A DNA stretch of 64,000 bases from BOG-908 sp965198825 (lineage in GTDB: Bacteria > Pseudomonadota > Alphaproteobacteria > Acetobacterales > Acetobacteraceae). Below the pieces are notes generated by a model. It was not told the DNA's origin and did no database searches. It worked only from the letters and a program-made list of their open reading frames with translations. Position numbers and translations under genes: made by a program. The DNA lies in assembly GCA_965198825.1 (NCBI GenBank), contig CBDAQB010000003.1:1860001-1924000 (forward strand), read 5' to 3'. This document shows positions 25,685 to 34,564 of the stretch, one piece after another (position 1 is the first letter of the stretch; each line of letters begins with the position of its first letter).

Positions 25685-26284
25685 ATGACGCTATCCCGTC
25701 CCACCAACATCCTTGTCGCTGACGATGATGGCGTCATGCGCGACTTGCTCCGGGATCTGCTGACTCAGGCGGGCTACCGCGTCCGGCTGGCGATCAGCGG
25801 CAGCGATGCGCTGGCCCATTGCACGCGCCATGGGGCGGCACTGACGCCCACATCGCTCGCTTTGCTCGACATGAACATGCCGCGTGGCGACGGGATCGAG
25901 ACATGCCGGCTGCTGCGCCGGTTGCCTGGCTGGGACCGGGTGCCGATCGTCATGGTCACGGCCCAGCATACCGACGGCGCCGTGCGCGACGCGCTCGAGG
26001 CGGGTGTGGACGGGTTCGTGGTAAAGCCCTTCTCAAGCTCCGACCTGCTCAAGCGCGTCCGGCTCTGGACCGGCGGCCATGTCAGCCTGCATGCGCGAAG
26101 CCAGGCGTCGACTGAGCCGGCCGCATCCGGGCACGGCCTTGCCGACATCGGCATCGCCAGCAACCACGACGGCGGGAAGATCGTCGCCGGCATTGCCTGG
26201 AGCACAGGCAGCTACAGCCTGCCCTCCCATGCGCGTGGCAAGGCGCAGGATATCGGCAGCATCCTGCGGGCACTGCCGCCGTGA
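25685..26284 (+). CDS. Response regulator, receiver domain with short tail
   Basis: This 199-residue protein has a receiver domain at residues 8-128. The acidic pocket is DDD, the phospho-acceptor is Asp62 (LALLDMNMPRGDG), and the conserved Lys is in FVVKPF. The last 70 residues contain no recognised DNA-binding or enzyme domain. It overlaps the hybrid kinase gene as GTGA, so the two are made together. It is likely the partner, or a phosphate sink, of that kinase. Confidence 0.85.
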   Translation: MTLSRPTNILVADDDGVMRDLLRDLLTQAGYRVRLAISGSDALAHCTRHGAALTPTSLALLDMNMPRGDGIETCRLLRRLPGWDRVPIVMVTAQHTDGAVRDALEAGVDGFVVKPFSSSDLLKRVRLWTGGHVSLHARSQASTEPAASGHGLADIGIASNHDGGKIVAGIAWSTGSYSLPSHARGKAQDIGSILRALPP

Positions 26285-29200
26285 CGATCGATCGGCATGT
26301 GCTCGAAGCCCTGGCGCGCACTGCCGCCTCGTTGTGCCAGGTGTCCACCAGCTTGATCACCCGCGCGGGTCCCTTGGATGCCGATCCCTGGGCGGTCGCC
26401 GCGCGTGTCGGCCAGGAGGCGGATGTTGCGCTGGTGGCGCGTTTTCTCCTGCCGGAGGCGAGATCCGTCATCGTGGCGTCGGTCAAGGCAGGCGGCCCGG
26501 TTGCTGCCGGAGAGCTCCTGGGAGAGATGGGCAGCGAGGCCGCTGCCAGCCTCCAGTTCTGCGCCGGCCTTCGGGTGATAGGCGGCGCGGGACGGCTCCT
26601 CGGTGCCATCTGGCTTGCAGACAGCCGGCCGCGCCGGCTGACACAGGCCCATCGCGCGGCCTTGCACGATGTAGCCGAACTGGCGGCCGACCTGCTGTCG
26701 CGCGAGTGCGTCGTGGCGGGAAGCGAGCACGGCCAGGCCTATGCCCATCTTCTCGTCGACAGCATTACCGACCAGGCGCTTATCCTGCTCGATTCGGCGG
26801 GTCTGGTGCAGAGCTGGAGCCTCGGCGCCGAACAGGTGACCGGTTGGCCGAGCGCCGCCATGCTGGGCCGCCCTTACAGCCTGTGCCTGCCTGACGCGGA
26901 CAGGCCGCATGGCGGCGCCGATCCGCGCTTGCGCGACAGCGCCGCGCTGGGCCGCCTCGAGGAGGAGGGCATCTGGGTGCGCCAGGATGGCAGCAGCTTT
27001 GCCGCGAACATGGAACTCTTCACCCTTTTCAATGCGGACCGTGGCGTGCGCGGCTACGCCATGGTGGTCTCCGACGTGACCGAGAAGCGCCAGGCCGAGC
27101 AGGCGATGCGTCGCAGCGCCGCCGAGTTGCGCAGCGCCAACCTTCGGCTGCAGCAGACCGCTTCGATGCTGCGCGAGAGCAACCGCCTGCTCAAGATGGC
27201 GGGCGAAATGGCGCACCTCGGCTACTGGAACTTCGACGTCGCCGAGGGCGCGTTCACCTGGTCGGAGGAGATGTTCCGGATCCACGGCCTCAAGCCCGCG
27301 CGCCAGGTGAGGCGTGACCGCGCGCTCGCCGCCTACCATCCCGACGACAGGGAGGCCGCGAAAGCCGGCCTTGCGCAGGCGGTGTCCGAAGGCACCGGCT
27401 TTTCGTTTGAGTTGCGTATTGTAAGGCCTGATGGCGAGACCCGGCAGGTGGCCTCACTCGGCCAGCCGGAACGCGATGCGGAAGGACGTGTGACCGGCAT
27501 TGTCGGCATCATGCTCGACGTGACCGAGCACCGGGACACGCAGCAGGCGCTGCGCGACCGCGACCGCGATCTGCAGAGCCTGCTCGATCATACGCCTGCC
27601 CTGATCAGCTACTGGGATCGAAACAAGATAAACCGTTTCGCCAACAACGCCTTCGAGGAGTGGCTTGGCCTGACGCCGGCCGCCATACGCGGCCGCTCCC
27701 TCACCGACATGACACGTTCCATCGTCGGCTACGCCAATGTCGATGCCTATGCTGACGCGGCGCTGAGGGGGGAGCCGCAGCGCTTCGAGCGCGACCTCAT
27801 CAAACCGGACGGCAGCAGCGGCGCGCTCGATTGCCGATACGTTCCAGACATCGTCGATGGCCAAAGCCGCGGCTTCTTTGCACTCGCCACCGATGTCACG
27901 GAACGGAAACGGTTCGAGACGGCATTGGCAGCAGGCGAGGCGCGTCTCACCGCCGAGAAGGCCAGGGCCGAGCAAGCCAACGCAGCGAAATCCGATTTCC
28001 TGGTGACCATGTCACACGAAATCCGCACGCCGATGAACGGCATCATCGGCATCACCCGGCTGCTTCTCGCAACGCCCCTCGATGCGCAGCAGCGCCGCTT
28101 CGCAGACGCCGTGCGTGTTTCCGCCGACGAACTGATGCATGTCATCGATGGCATTCTCGATCTCTCCAGGCTCGAGGCCGGGCGCGTGGATATCGAGGAG
28201 AAGGATTTCGCCTTCCCTGATCTGGTGACGCCGGTGACTGAGCTTTTCGCACCGCTCGCCCTGCAGAAAGGCATCGAGCTCGAGACGTCCGTTGCGCCGG
28301 CAATGCGGAGGCGGCTCCGCGGCGATCCTCTGCGCCTGCGCCAGGTCATCCTGAACCTGCTGTCGAATGCCCTGAAATTCACTGAATCAGGCCGCGTTTG
28401 CTTGACTGTGTCAGGAGAGCCGGTCGTCGAGGATGCGCCGCGACCCGGCGCCGTGCCCCGCGTGGCTGTGCGGATCGACGTGCGCGATACCGGCATCGGC
28501 ATAGGGCCGGAGGCGCTGCAACGCCTTTTCGGCCGCTTCGAGCAGGCAGACGGAAGCATTCAGCGGCGCTTCGGCGGCAGCGGCCTCGGCCTGCATATCT
28601 GCAAGCAATTGACCGAACTGATGGGCGGCGAACTCACCGTCGAGAGCATCGTAGGCGAAGGCAGCTTTTTCACCGCGCGCTTCGTGCTGCCTGTTGCGGA
28701 TGCCGGATCTCCGGCGGAGCCGATGAGCCTCGCTGGCAGGCGGGCGCTTGTCGTGGACGGCGAAAAGGCAAGCCGGCTGGAATGCCAGCGCACTCTCGCC
28801 GGCGCTGGCATGCGGGTCGGCGTCGCGGCGCTCGGTGCGGATGCCTTGGGCCTGATACACGCGGCGGCGCAGAGCGGTGATCCGTTCGAGGTGCTTCTGC
28901 TCGACGAGACTTTGCAGGATATCGCCGCTCCCGCCATCGCGGCCGTGATCCAGAAACTCTATGGCGAGGCTGCGCCGGCTGCGATCCTGCTCGCCGCGGA
29001 GGGCAGGCAGGCGCCGGGGTCCGGCGACGATCCCCTGCCCTACGCAGCCATCATCGCCAAGCCGGTTCCGACACTTTTGGATGCCGTCCGGCGCGTGCTG
29101 CACCGCGCCACGCAGCCAGCATCCGATGCGAGATCCCCCGCCGACAATGCCCCAGGCGCGCGTATCCTCCTGGCGGACGACAACGAGATCAACCGGCTGC

Positions 29201-29958
29201 TGATGGGCACGCTGCTCGAGCAGGCCGGCTACCGGGTCGAGGCGGTCAACGACGGTGACGCGGCCGTCGCCGTAGCCACAGGCGGAAGCTTCGCCCTCAT
29301 CCTTATGGATATCCAGATGCCTGGCATGGACGGGGTGCAGGCGACGAAAGCGATACGCCGTCTGCCGGGTTCGGAGCGCTCGACACCGATCATTGCGCTG
29401 ACGGCTAATGCCATGGCCACTCACCGCGATGCCTATCTGAAGGCCGGTATGAACGACTATCTGTCCAAGCCGATCGATCCGGACCGGATGCTGCGCATGG
29501 TCGCCGTCTGGGCGGATGTGGGTCAGACCCGGGCCGAAGCCGATGCCAAGGTCACGAGCGGCGCACCAGGCGACGATGTTCAGCAAGATGGGCTTGCGCA
29601 GGATGGTAAGAGACCGCTGCTCGATTTGGGGCGTCTGGAAGCGTTGCGCGCGATGCTGCCGCAGGATCAGTTCCACGCCCTGATCGGCCGCTATCTGGAA
29701 CGCGACGGCCTCGACGGCATCACTGATGCGCTGGACGTCCTCGACCTGCCCAGAACGGCGCGTCTTGCTCATGCTCTGAAAGGCACCAGCGGAAGCCTGG
29801 GCGCCTCTCTCGTTCAGCACGCAGCCGCAGAACTCGAGGCAGCATGCGCGGCCGGCGACCGTCAGGCTATCGCCACCGCTCTGAGCGGTTTGTCGCAAAT
29901 TCAGCGTGAGACGCGCCTGGCGATGCAGGCATGGCTCGCGGCCGAGGCGGCTGGCTAG
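26281..29958 (+). CDS. Multi-PAS hybrid sensor histidine kinase with HPt
   Basis: The product has 1225 residues with a GTG start coupled to the response regulator. Order: a GAF-like N-terminal domain (about 1-145), PAS (about 155-275), a coiled coil, PAS (about 305-420, LGYWNFDVAEGAFTW), and PAS (about 430-545). Then come HisKA with His579 (MSHEIRTPMN), the HATPase domain (DTGIGIG and GGSGLGLHI), a receiver domain of weak similarity (about 820-935), a full receiver with Asp1010 (LMDIQMPGMDG), and HPt with His1164 (AHALKGTSGSLGA). No membrane helix is seen, so it is probably a cytosolic sensor. The signal is unknown. Confidence 0.88.
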   Translation: MTIDRHVLEALARTAASLCQVSTSLITRAGPLDADPWAVAARVGQEADVALVARFLLPEARSVIVASVKAGGPVAAGELLGEMGSEAAASLQFCAGLRVIGGAGRLLGAIWLADSRPRRLTQAHRAALHDVAELAADLLSRECVVAGSEHGQAYAHLLVDSITDQALILLDSAGLVQSWSLGAEQVTGWPSAAMLGRPYSLCLPDADRPHGGADPRLRDSAALGRLEEEGIWVRQDGSSFAANMELFTLFNADRGVRGYAMVVSDVTEKRQAEQAMRRSAAELRSANLRLQQTASMLRESNRLLKMAGEMAHLGYWNFDVAEGAFTWSEEMFRIHGLKPARQVRRDRALAAYHPDDREAAKAGLAQAVSEGTGFSFELRIVRPDGETRQVASLGQPERDAEGRVTGIVGIMLDVTEHRDTQQALRDRDRDLQSLLDHTPALISYWDRNKINRFANNAFEEWLGLTPAAIRGRSLTDMTRSIVGYANVDAYADAALRGEPQRFERDLIKPDGSSGALDCRYVPDIVDGQSRGFFALATDVTERKRFETALAAGEARLTAEKARAEQANAAKSDFLVTMSHEIRTPMNGIIGITRLLLATPLDAQQRRFADAVRVSADELMHVIDGILDLSRLEAGRVDIEEKDFAFPDLVTPVTELFAPLALQKGIELETSVAPAMRRRLRGDPLRLRQVILNLLSNALKFTESGRVCLTVSGEPVVEDAPRPGAVPRVAVRIDVRDTGIGIGPEALQRLFGRFEQADGSIQRRFGGSGLGLHICKQLTELMGGELTVESIVGEGSFFTARFVLPVADAGSPAEPMSLAGRRALVVDGEKASRLECQRTLAGAGMRVGVAALGADALGLIHAAAQSGDPFEVLLLDETLQDIAAPAIAAVIQKLYGEAAPAAILLAAEGRQAPGSGDDPLPYAAIIAKPVPTLLDAVRRVLHRATQPASDARSPADNAPGARILLADDNEINRLLMGTLLEQAGYRVEAVNDGDAAVAVATGGSFALILMDIQMPGMDGVQATKAIRRLPGSERSTPIIALTANAMATHRDAYLKAGMNDYLSKPIDPDRMLRMVAVWADVGQTRAEADAKVTSGAPGDDVQQDGLAQDGKRPLLDLGRLEALRAMLPQDQFHALIGRYLERDGLDGITDALDVLDLPRTARLAHALKGTSGSLGASLVQHAAAELEAACAAGDRQAIATALSGLSQIQRETRLAMQAWLAAEAAG

Positions 29959-30107
29959 CTAATCGATGCGCGCCCAGTCGAGGCATACGCCCTAAAAAGT
30001 CGTCTCGCTCCTGCTACGATGGCGTGCTTAATACTTCGAACTGTCACACAAATAGATTAAACCAAACGCTACGGCTTGATATCCCCTTCGCCTCTCTGGG
30101 TCCCTGT

Positions 30108-30126
30108 AACGCAATTCGTTACGAAC
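30108..30126 (+). promoter_or_regulatory. Operator-like motif, copy 1
   Basis: AACGCAATTCGTTACGAAC contains part of the inverted repeat GTAACG-N5-CGTTAC (30106-30122). A related sequence occurs at 30217. It could bind a dimeric regulator of the RTX gene; the regulator is unknown. Confidence 0.4.
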
Positions 30127-30216
30127 TACGAGAGAGAATGGCGCGCTGGACCACAAATTCGGCTCCCATTCGTCGCCGCATTCATAACGTGAGACAGAAC
30201 TAATTTACACTGCCGA

Positions 30217-30235
30217 AACGCAAACTCGTTACGAC
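30217..30235 (+). promoter_or_regulatory. Operator-like motif, copy 2
   Basis: AACGCAAACTCGTTACGAC repeats the motif at 30108 with few differences, 109 bases further on, and ends 108 bases before the -35 element of the RTX promoter. Confidence 0.4.
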
Positions 30236-30343
30236 ACTGTGATTCACTGTGGGTTAGAGTTAATGCACAAAATTATGTGGGTTTATTAAGGATTTACACC
30301 CTGAAAATTCTTTTCAGTTAATAGACGAAATGGTGGTTTTGCG

Positions 30344-30372
30344 TTGCACCAAGCAAACCCGTCGGATAATAA
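30344..30372 (+). promoter_or_regulatory. Sigma-70-type promoter of the RTX gene
   Basis: TTGCAC and TAATAA are separated by exactly 17 bases. The -10 box ends 61 bases before the RTX start codon. The promoter lies just after the inverted repeat at 30301-30317, which could be an operator. Confidence 0.6.
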
Positions 30373-30433
30373 ATCCCTAACGCCGAGGGCTGGCCATCCA
30401 GTCCGCAGCTTCGAAAGTAAGGGATTATAAGTC

Positions 30434-31576
30434 ATGGCGACGGTTACGGTTACAGGCGGACTGGGTAATCCCAGCCTTTCCTTGAAATACGCGGCCAACG
30501 ACATGGCCTATAAGACCGCTTTCCAATTGGCCGCGACGGTGACGTCGGAATTCGCGAACTCAACGCCTATTATTTATAACAGCTCGACCACGACGAAGGT
30601 GCCTGGTGGTTACCTGGTCGTTCCGACGGGCGGCAACGCCAACATCGACGGCCGCGGCTTCGGCGCCATTACGGTAGAGAACGACACAGGCGGCGGCGAC
30701 ACCGTTCTCGGTGGCGGCGCGACCTCGCAGATTGTCCTTGCTGGAAGCGGCGGCCTCGATTTCCAGTCGCAGAACGGCAGCACCACCGTGGTAGCCGGCG
30801 GCGGCAACAACTTCATCGACTTCAGCCGCAACAACATGCTCACCAGCAGCGGAACGAATGCGGCTTACACCAGCACCGGCAATGACACGATCATCGGCGG
30901 CGGCGGCCTGACCACGATTTCCGCAGGCGCCGGCAACAACATGATCTACACCGAAGGCGGCACCAGCGTGGTGGACGTGTCCGGCACCGACACCATCAAG
31001 ATGGGCATCGGCGCAGACACGATTAACGTCATGGCCGGCGGCTCGGCCGCGGTTTACGGCAGCGGCTACACCGGTTCGGGCTTTGCACTCGTGTTCAACG
31101 GCGGCGATCTCGCCAGCACGGTGAACGGCGGCGAAGGCAGCTTCAGCATCTCGGGCGGCGCCGGCGGCGGCTTCTTCCGCGGTGGTTCTGGCGGCGACAA
31201 CTACATCAATGGCGGTTCGGGTTCCGCAACCATCCTCGGCGGCGGCAACGGCGACACGCTGATCGGCGGCACGGGCACAGGCGACATCCTCCGTGCGAGC
31301 ATCGGCAACGAGACGCTGGGCGGCGGAGCAGGAGCGACCGAGTTCCAGTTCTACGACGCCAAGGCCGGCCAGATCATGGGCTCGACCGACACCATCAACG
31401 ACTTCAACTCCATGGACACCATCAAGCTTCTCGGCTCGGGCGTCGCCGGTGCGATCAGCCTGGCAAACAGCAGCTACACGGTTGCCGGCGGCAGCGCGTC
31501 CTTCTCGCTCGAAGACGGCACGAAGGTTGTTCTGCACGGCTACACGGGTGGCGTGGGCACGATCCACTTCACTTAA
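30434..31576 (+). CDS. RTX-type glycine-rich secreted protein
   Basis: This is a 380-residue protein. There is no signal peptide; the N-terminus is MATVTVTGGLGNPSLSLKY. From about residue 95 on it is dominated by Gly/Asp/Asn repeats resembling the GGxGxDxux calcium-binding nonapeptide (GNDTIIGGGG, GIGADTINVM, GGGNGDTLIGG). The last 60 residues (DTINDFNSMDTIKLLG onward) resemble the C-terminal signal of type I secreted proteins. It is probably an extracellular or surface matrix protein or adhesin. A TAAGGGA site precedes the ATG, and a strong terminator ends the gene. No type I transporter lies in the window. Confidence 0.78.
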   Translation: MATVTVTGGLGNPSLSLKYAANDMAYKTAFQLAATVTSEFANSTPIIYNSSTTTKVPGGYLVVPTGGNANIDGRGFGAITVENDTGGGDTVLGGGATSQIVLAGSGGLDFQSQNGSTTVVAGGGNNFIDFSRNNMLTSSGTNAAYTSTGNDTIIGGGGLTTISAGAGNNMIYTEGGTSVVDVSGTDTIKMGIGADTINVMAGGSAAVYGSGYTGSGFALVFNGGDLASTVNGGEGSFSISGGAGGGFFRGGSGGDNYINGGSGSATILGGGNGDTLIGGTGTGDILRASIGNETLGGGAGATEFQFYDAKAGQIMGSTDTINDFNSMDTIKLLGSGVAGAISLANSSYTVAGGSASFSLEDGTKVVLHGYTGGVGTIHFT

Positions 31577-31590
31577 GACTGGGTTAACCG

Positions 31591-31633
31591 CCCCTCCTCA
31601 GCCAGTTGAACACTGGTTGTGGAGGGGTTTTTC
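31591..31633 (+). terminator. Intrinsic terminator after the RTX gene
   Basis: CCCCTCC pairs with GGAGGGG, with an inner stem CAGCCAGT / ACTGGTTG, followed by TTTTTC. It lies 14 bases after the stop. The next gene starts within 20 bases, so it must have its own promoter or rely on readthrough. Confidence 0.85.
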
Positions 31634-31648
31634 TGTACACGGCTTTCC

Positions 31649-34564
31649 ATGCGACAACAGGCCATGACCGGCCCGTGTCCAATGCCGCCGCATTCCGCTG
31701 CGCAGCCTGCGTCACAGGAGGCGCTGGCTCGACATGCCGTCGAAGCAGCCTGCCGTGCGCTCGCCTCAGGCGATGTCGATCAGGCCCTTCCTTGGCTGGA
31801 GCGGGCACGCCGGCTGGTGCCGAACGATCCCACCGCAGCGCTTCTCCTCGCCTCGTCGATCGCTGCTTCCGATCCGGTACGCAGCGAAAACCTGCTGCTC
31901 GACATGTCGCGCCGGCATCCCAATCATCGAGGCCTGCACATGGCACTTGCCGCCGGCGCCTGCCGCCGTGGCGATGCGACGCTTGCTGCCGCGAGGCTGC
32001 ACCGACTGCTCGGTGCGGCACCACTTCCAGGCGCCGAATTTGGCGCGTTGGCATCCACGATCGTCCAAGCCAGCGGCTCGCCTGGTTGGGTGGGCCTGTC
32101 GAGCGATGGAAGTCTCACGCTATTCGGCAAGCGGGTCACGCTCTTGCTTGATGGGTCGCGCCTGAAACTGCCCTCCCGGTCTGCATCGGACGGCATCAGG
32201 CGGATCGTCCTTCCCCTTGGCTGGCAACGGGCGAACATCGTCACGGCCAGCAGCGCCAGCGTGCCTTTGATTGGCAGCCCGATCGACATCAAAGCGCTGT
32301 TGCATATCGAAGGCTGCGTCACGCGAGACGGAGATGGGCTGGAAGGCTGGGTCACACATCCGAACGATCCGGACTCTCCTGTAAAGCTCGGACTTTTCCG
32401 TGACGGCGACAGCGACGCTTTCATGACCATCGTCGCGGAGGAGGAGATCGCGCTGCCGGAGGGCAATGCCTTGCCGGTCCGGCGCTTCTCTATCGATTCG
32501 GCAAGCTTGTTGCGTGCTTCAGCTCACTCTGCCGAGGCCTGCATCTTGCGCGGGCCGAACGGCCAGATCGTTCCTGGCGGAATCATCCTGCCTCGCCGTC
32601 CGCGGCGGTCGGCTGGGTCAGCGTCGCGCGGCGCGGTGCGACGCCAGGCGACGGCGCCTCTGGCCATCGTTCTGCCCCTTGCGGGCGAGCTCGCCGACAT
32701 GGCCGGATTTCTGGAGTCGCTCGCTGGGACCAGCGAAACTACGCGGCCGCTGGTCTTCGCGGTGGCTGCGGGCGAGATACGCAGTGACCTTGCTGCGATG
32801 GTTCATGACGCAGGCGTCACGCTTCTGCCTGGCCCGGTGCGAAGCGTGCCCGCGGCGCTCGATGCCGGCTTGCGTCATGTTCTCGCATGCGCCGAGCCAA
32901 GGGACGTCCTCGTGCTCGATGCCCCCTGCCCGCTTCCGCCCGAATTGCTGGCGGGCCTGACCGCTGCACTACGCGCCGCGCCTGACATCGGCATCGCCCA
33001 GCCGGTCACAGGCCACGCGCACGCGGCGGGGCGCGCAGGCCTGTTGCAGCCGGTCGATGCCGTCGTTTCGCATTGTGTCGCGATCAGCCACGCGTGCCTG
33101 GCCGGCATGCACGATACCGGCGCGCCGCTCCTGCGTCATGATCGTTTCGTCACCGGTGCTGCGGCGCTCACCGAATTTTCCTTGCGTGCTGCGCACGAAA
33201 GTTGGCGATCGGTGCTGGCCGGTGACGCTCATCTGCCGCCAGCCCCGCTGCTGGAGTCCGATCTCGTGGAAGCAGCGTTGGCCACACGCGACGCCGCGAC
33301 TCTGACTCTGCTGCATCCAAATGCCGCACGCGCGCTGGCCCGGGCGGCCGACACGAACGCTGCACTTCATCGGCAACTCGCCATCTCCGCCTGGAAAAAA
33401 GGCCCGCACCGGCCGTCCGTCATTCTCGTCACGCACGCGGATGGCGGCGGCGTCGAGCGCGTCGTGCGTGAACGGGCGAAGTCGCTCCAGGCGGAAGGCA
33501 AGCGCGCCATCGTCATACGGCCAGCGACAAGCGCCGGCGGACAGCAGGCGTGGTCTGCTTCGGATGATGCAGTGTTCGCGCATTCCATTCTGCTTTTTCG
33601 GGCCCCTGACGAATTGGAACTGCTCGAGGATTTGCTTCGCGCCTGCAGGCCTGTCCTGGTCGAGCTGCATCACGCCGCAAGCCATACCGCGGACATCGCC
33701 GGCCTCGCGCGGCGATTGGGCGTTCCCTACGACTTCTTCGGGCATGATTACGCGGAAATCTGCCCGCGCGTTACGCTCGTGGGAGGCGCCGGGCGCTACT
33801 GCGGCGAACCTTCCGACGTCACGGAGTGCGACGACTGCATCGCCGACCATGGCGCGCGAATCGGCGCCGGAAGCGGTGCTGAAACCGGCATGCGCGAATC
33901 AGTGGCCGCACTCAGGGCTCGCTCGGGCTTGATGCTGCAAGGCGCCAGAAGGGTCGTTGTCCCCTCGGCGGACGGAGCGCGCCGGCTTCGACGCTATTTT
34001 CCCTCGCTCTCCCCCATCGTCAGCCCCTGGCAGGACGACAGGGAGCTTGCGAAGGACGTGCCGCGGTCGCCTTTTCGCGCAGCCGGTCGCACCAACCGGG
34101 ATCCCATCACGGTTTGCATCGCGGGTGCGTTGGGACAGGACAAGGGTTATGAGGTTATCCTGGCCTGCGCACGCGACGCCGCGCGCCGCAAGCTTGACGT
34201 CGTTTTCACACTCGTAGGCCACACCATCGATGATGCCCGATTGCTCGACACCGGCCGCGTCTTCATCACCGGCCGCTATCAGGAGGAAGAAGCCGTGGCG
34301 CTGATCCGTGCCCAACGCGCCGACCTGGGCTTCCTGCCCTCTGTCTGGCCGGAAACCTGGTGCTATGCGCTCTCCGCCCTTTGGCAGGCCGGTCTGTGGA
34401 CCCTGGCTTTCGCACTCGGGGCGCCGGCTGAGCGCATCGCGGCAACCGGCGCGGGCCGCACCGTTCCTCTCGGCATGCCGGCGGCACGCCTGAACGACTA
34501 CATGCTCGGCCTTGTGCCGGCCTCGGGAGCCGCTTCGCGGCGTCTGGCGGCGTCGCATGGCTGA
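31649..34564 (+). CDS. Large glycosyltransferase with helical-repeat N-terminus
   Basis: This is a 971-residue protein. Residues about 20-125 look like TPR-type helices (ALASGDVDQALPWLERARRLVPNDPTAALLLAS region). A middle part (about 330-560) has an incomplete GT-A-like pattern with DVLVLDAPCPLP. The C-terminal 350 residues follow the GT-B/GT4 pattern, with VTHADGGGVERVVRERAKSL, FFGHDYAEICPR, then GALGQDKGYEVIL and FLPSVWPETWCYALSALW. It probably transfers sugars in surface glycan assembly or protein glycosylation. The start is uncertain (31649 or 31664), without a good ribosome site. It overlaps the next gene by eight bases. Confidence 0.75.
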   Translation: MRQQAMTGPCPMPPHSAAQPASQEALARHAVEAACRALASGDVDQALPWLERARRLVPNDPTAALLLASSIAASDPVRSENLLLDMSRRHPNHRGLHMALAAGACRRGDATLAAARLHRLLGAAPLPGAEFGALASTIVQASGSPGWVGLSSDGSLTLFGKRVTLLLDGSRLKLPSRSASDGIRRIVLPLGWQRANIVTASSASVPLIGSPIDIKALLHIEGCVTRDGDGLEGWVTHPNDPDSPVKLGLFRDGDSDAFMTIVAEEEIALPEGNALPVRRFSIDSASLLRASAHSAEACILRGPNGQIVPGGIILPRRPRRSAGSASRGAVRRQATAPLAIVLPLAGELADMAGFLESLAGTSETTRPLVFAVAAGEIRSDLAAMVHDAGVTLLPGPVRSVPAALDAGLRHVLACAEPRDVLVLDAPCPLPPELLAGLTAALRAAPDIGIAQPVTGHAHAAGRAGLLQPVDAVVSHCVAISHACLAGMHDTGAPLLRHDRFVTGAAALTEFSLRAAHESWRSVLAGDAHLPPAPLLESDLVEAALATRDAATLTLLHPNAARALARAADTNAALHRQLAISAWKKGPHRPSVILVTHADGGGVERVVRERAKSLQAEGKRAIVIRPATSAGGQQAWSASDDAVFAHSILLFRAPDELELLEDLLRACRPVLVELHHAASHTADIAGLARRLGVPYDFFGHDYAEICPRVTLVGGAGRYCGEPSDVTECDDCIADHGARIGAGSGAETGMRESVAALRARSGLMLQGARRVVVPSADGARRLRRYFPSLSPIVSPWQDDRELAKDVPRSPFRAAGRTNRDPITVCIAGALGQDKGYEVILACARDAARRKLDVVFTLVGHTIDDARLLDTGRVFITGRYQEEEAVALIRAQRADLGFLPSVWPETWCYALSALWQAGLWTLAFALGAPAERIAATGAGRTVPLGMPAARLNDYMLGLVPASGAASRRLAASHG

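Larger units (their letters stand above)
29959..30433. other. AT-rich regulatory region upstream of RTX gene
   Basis: These 475 bases have no gene and are visibly more AT-rich than their surroundings. They hold a good sigma-70-type promoter (30344-30372), two copies of a 19-base motif (30108 and 30217) and a perfect inverted repeat CTGAAAATTCTTTTCAG (30301-30317). The layout suggests tightly controlled expression of the downstream RTX gene. Confidence 0.6.

Noticed and set aside
28411..29898. 495-codon minus-strand frame opposite the hybrid kinase
   Set aside because: The plus strand carries clear HATPase, receiver and HPt motifs; the antisense frame has none.
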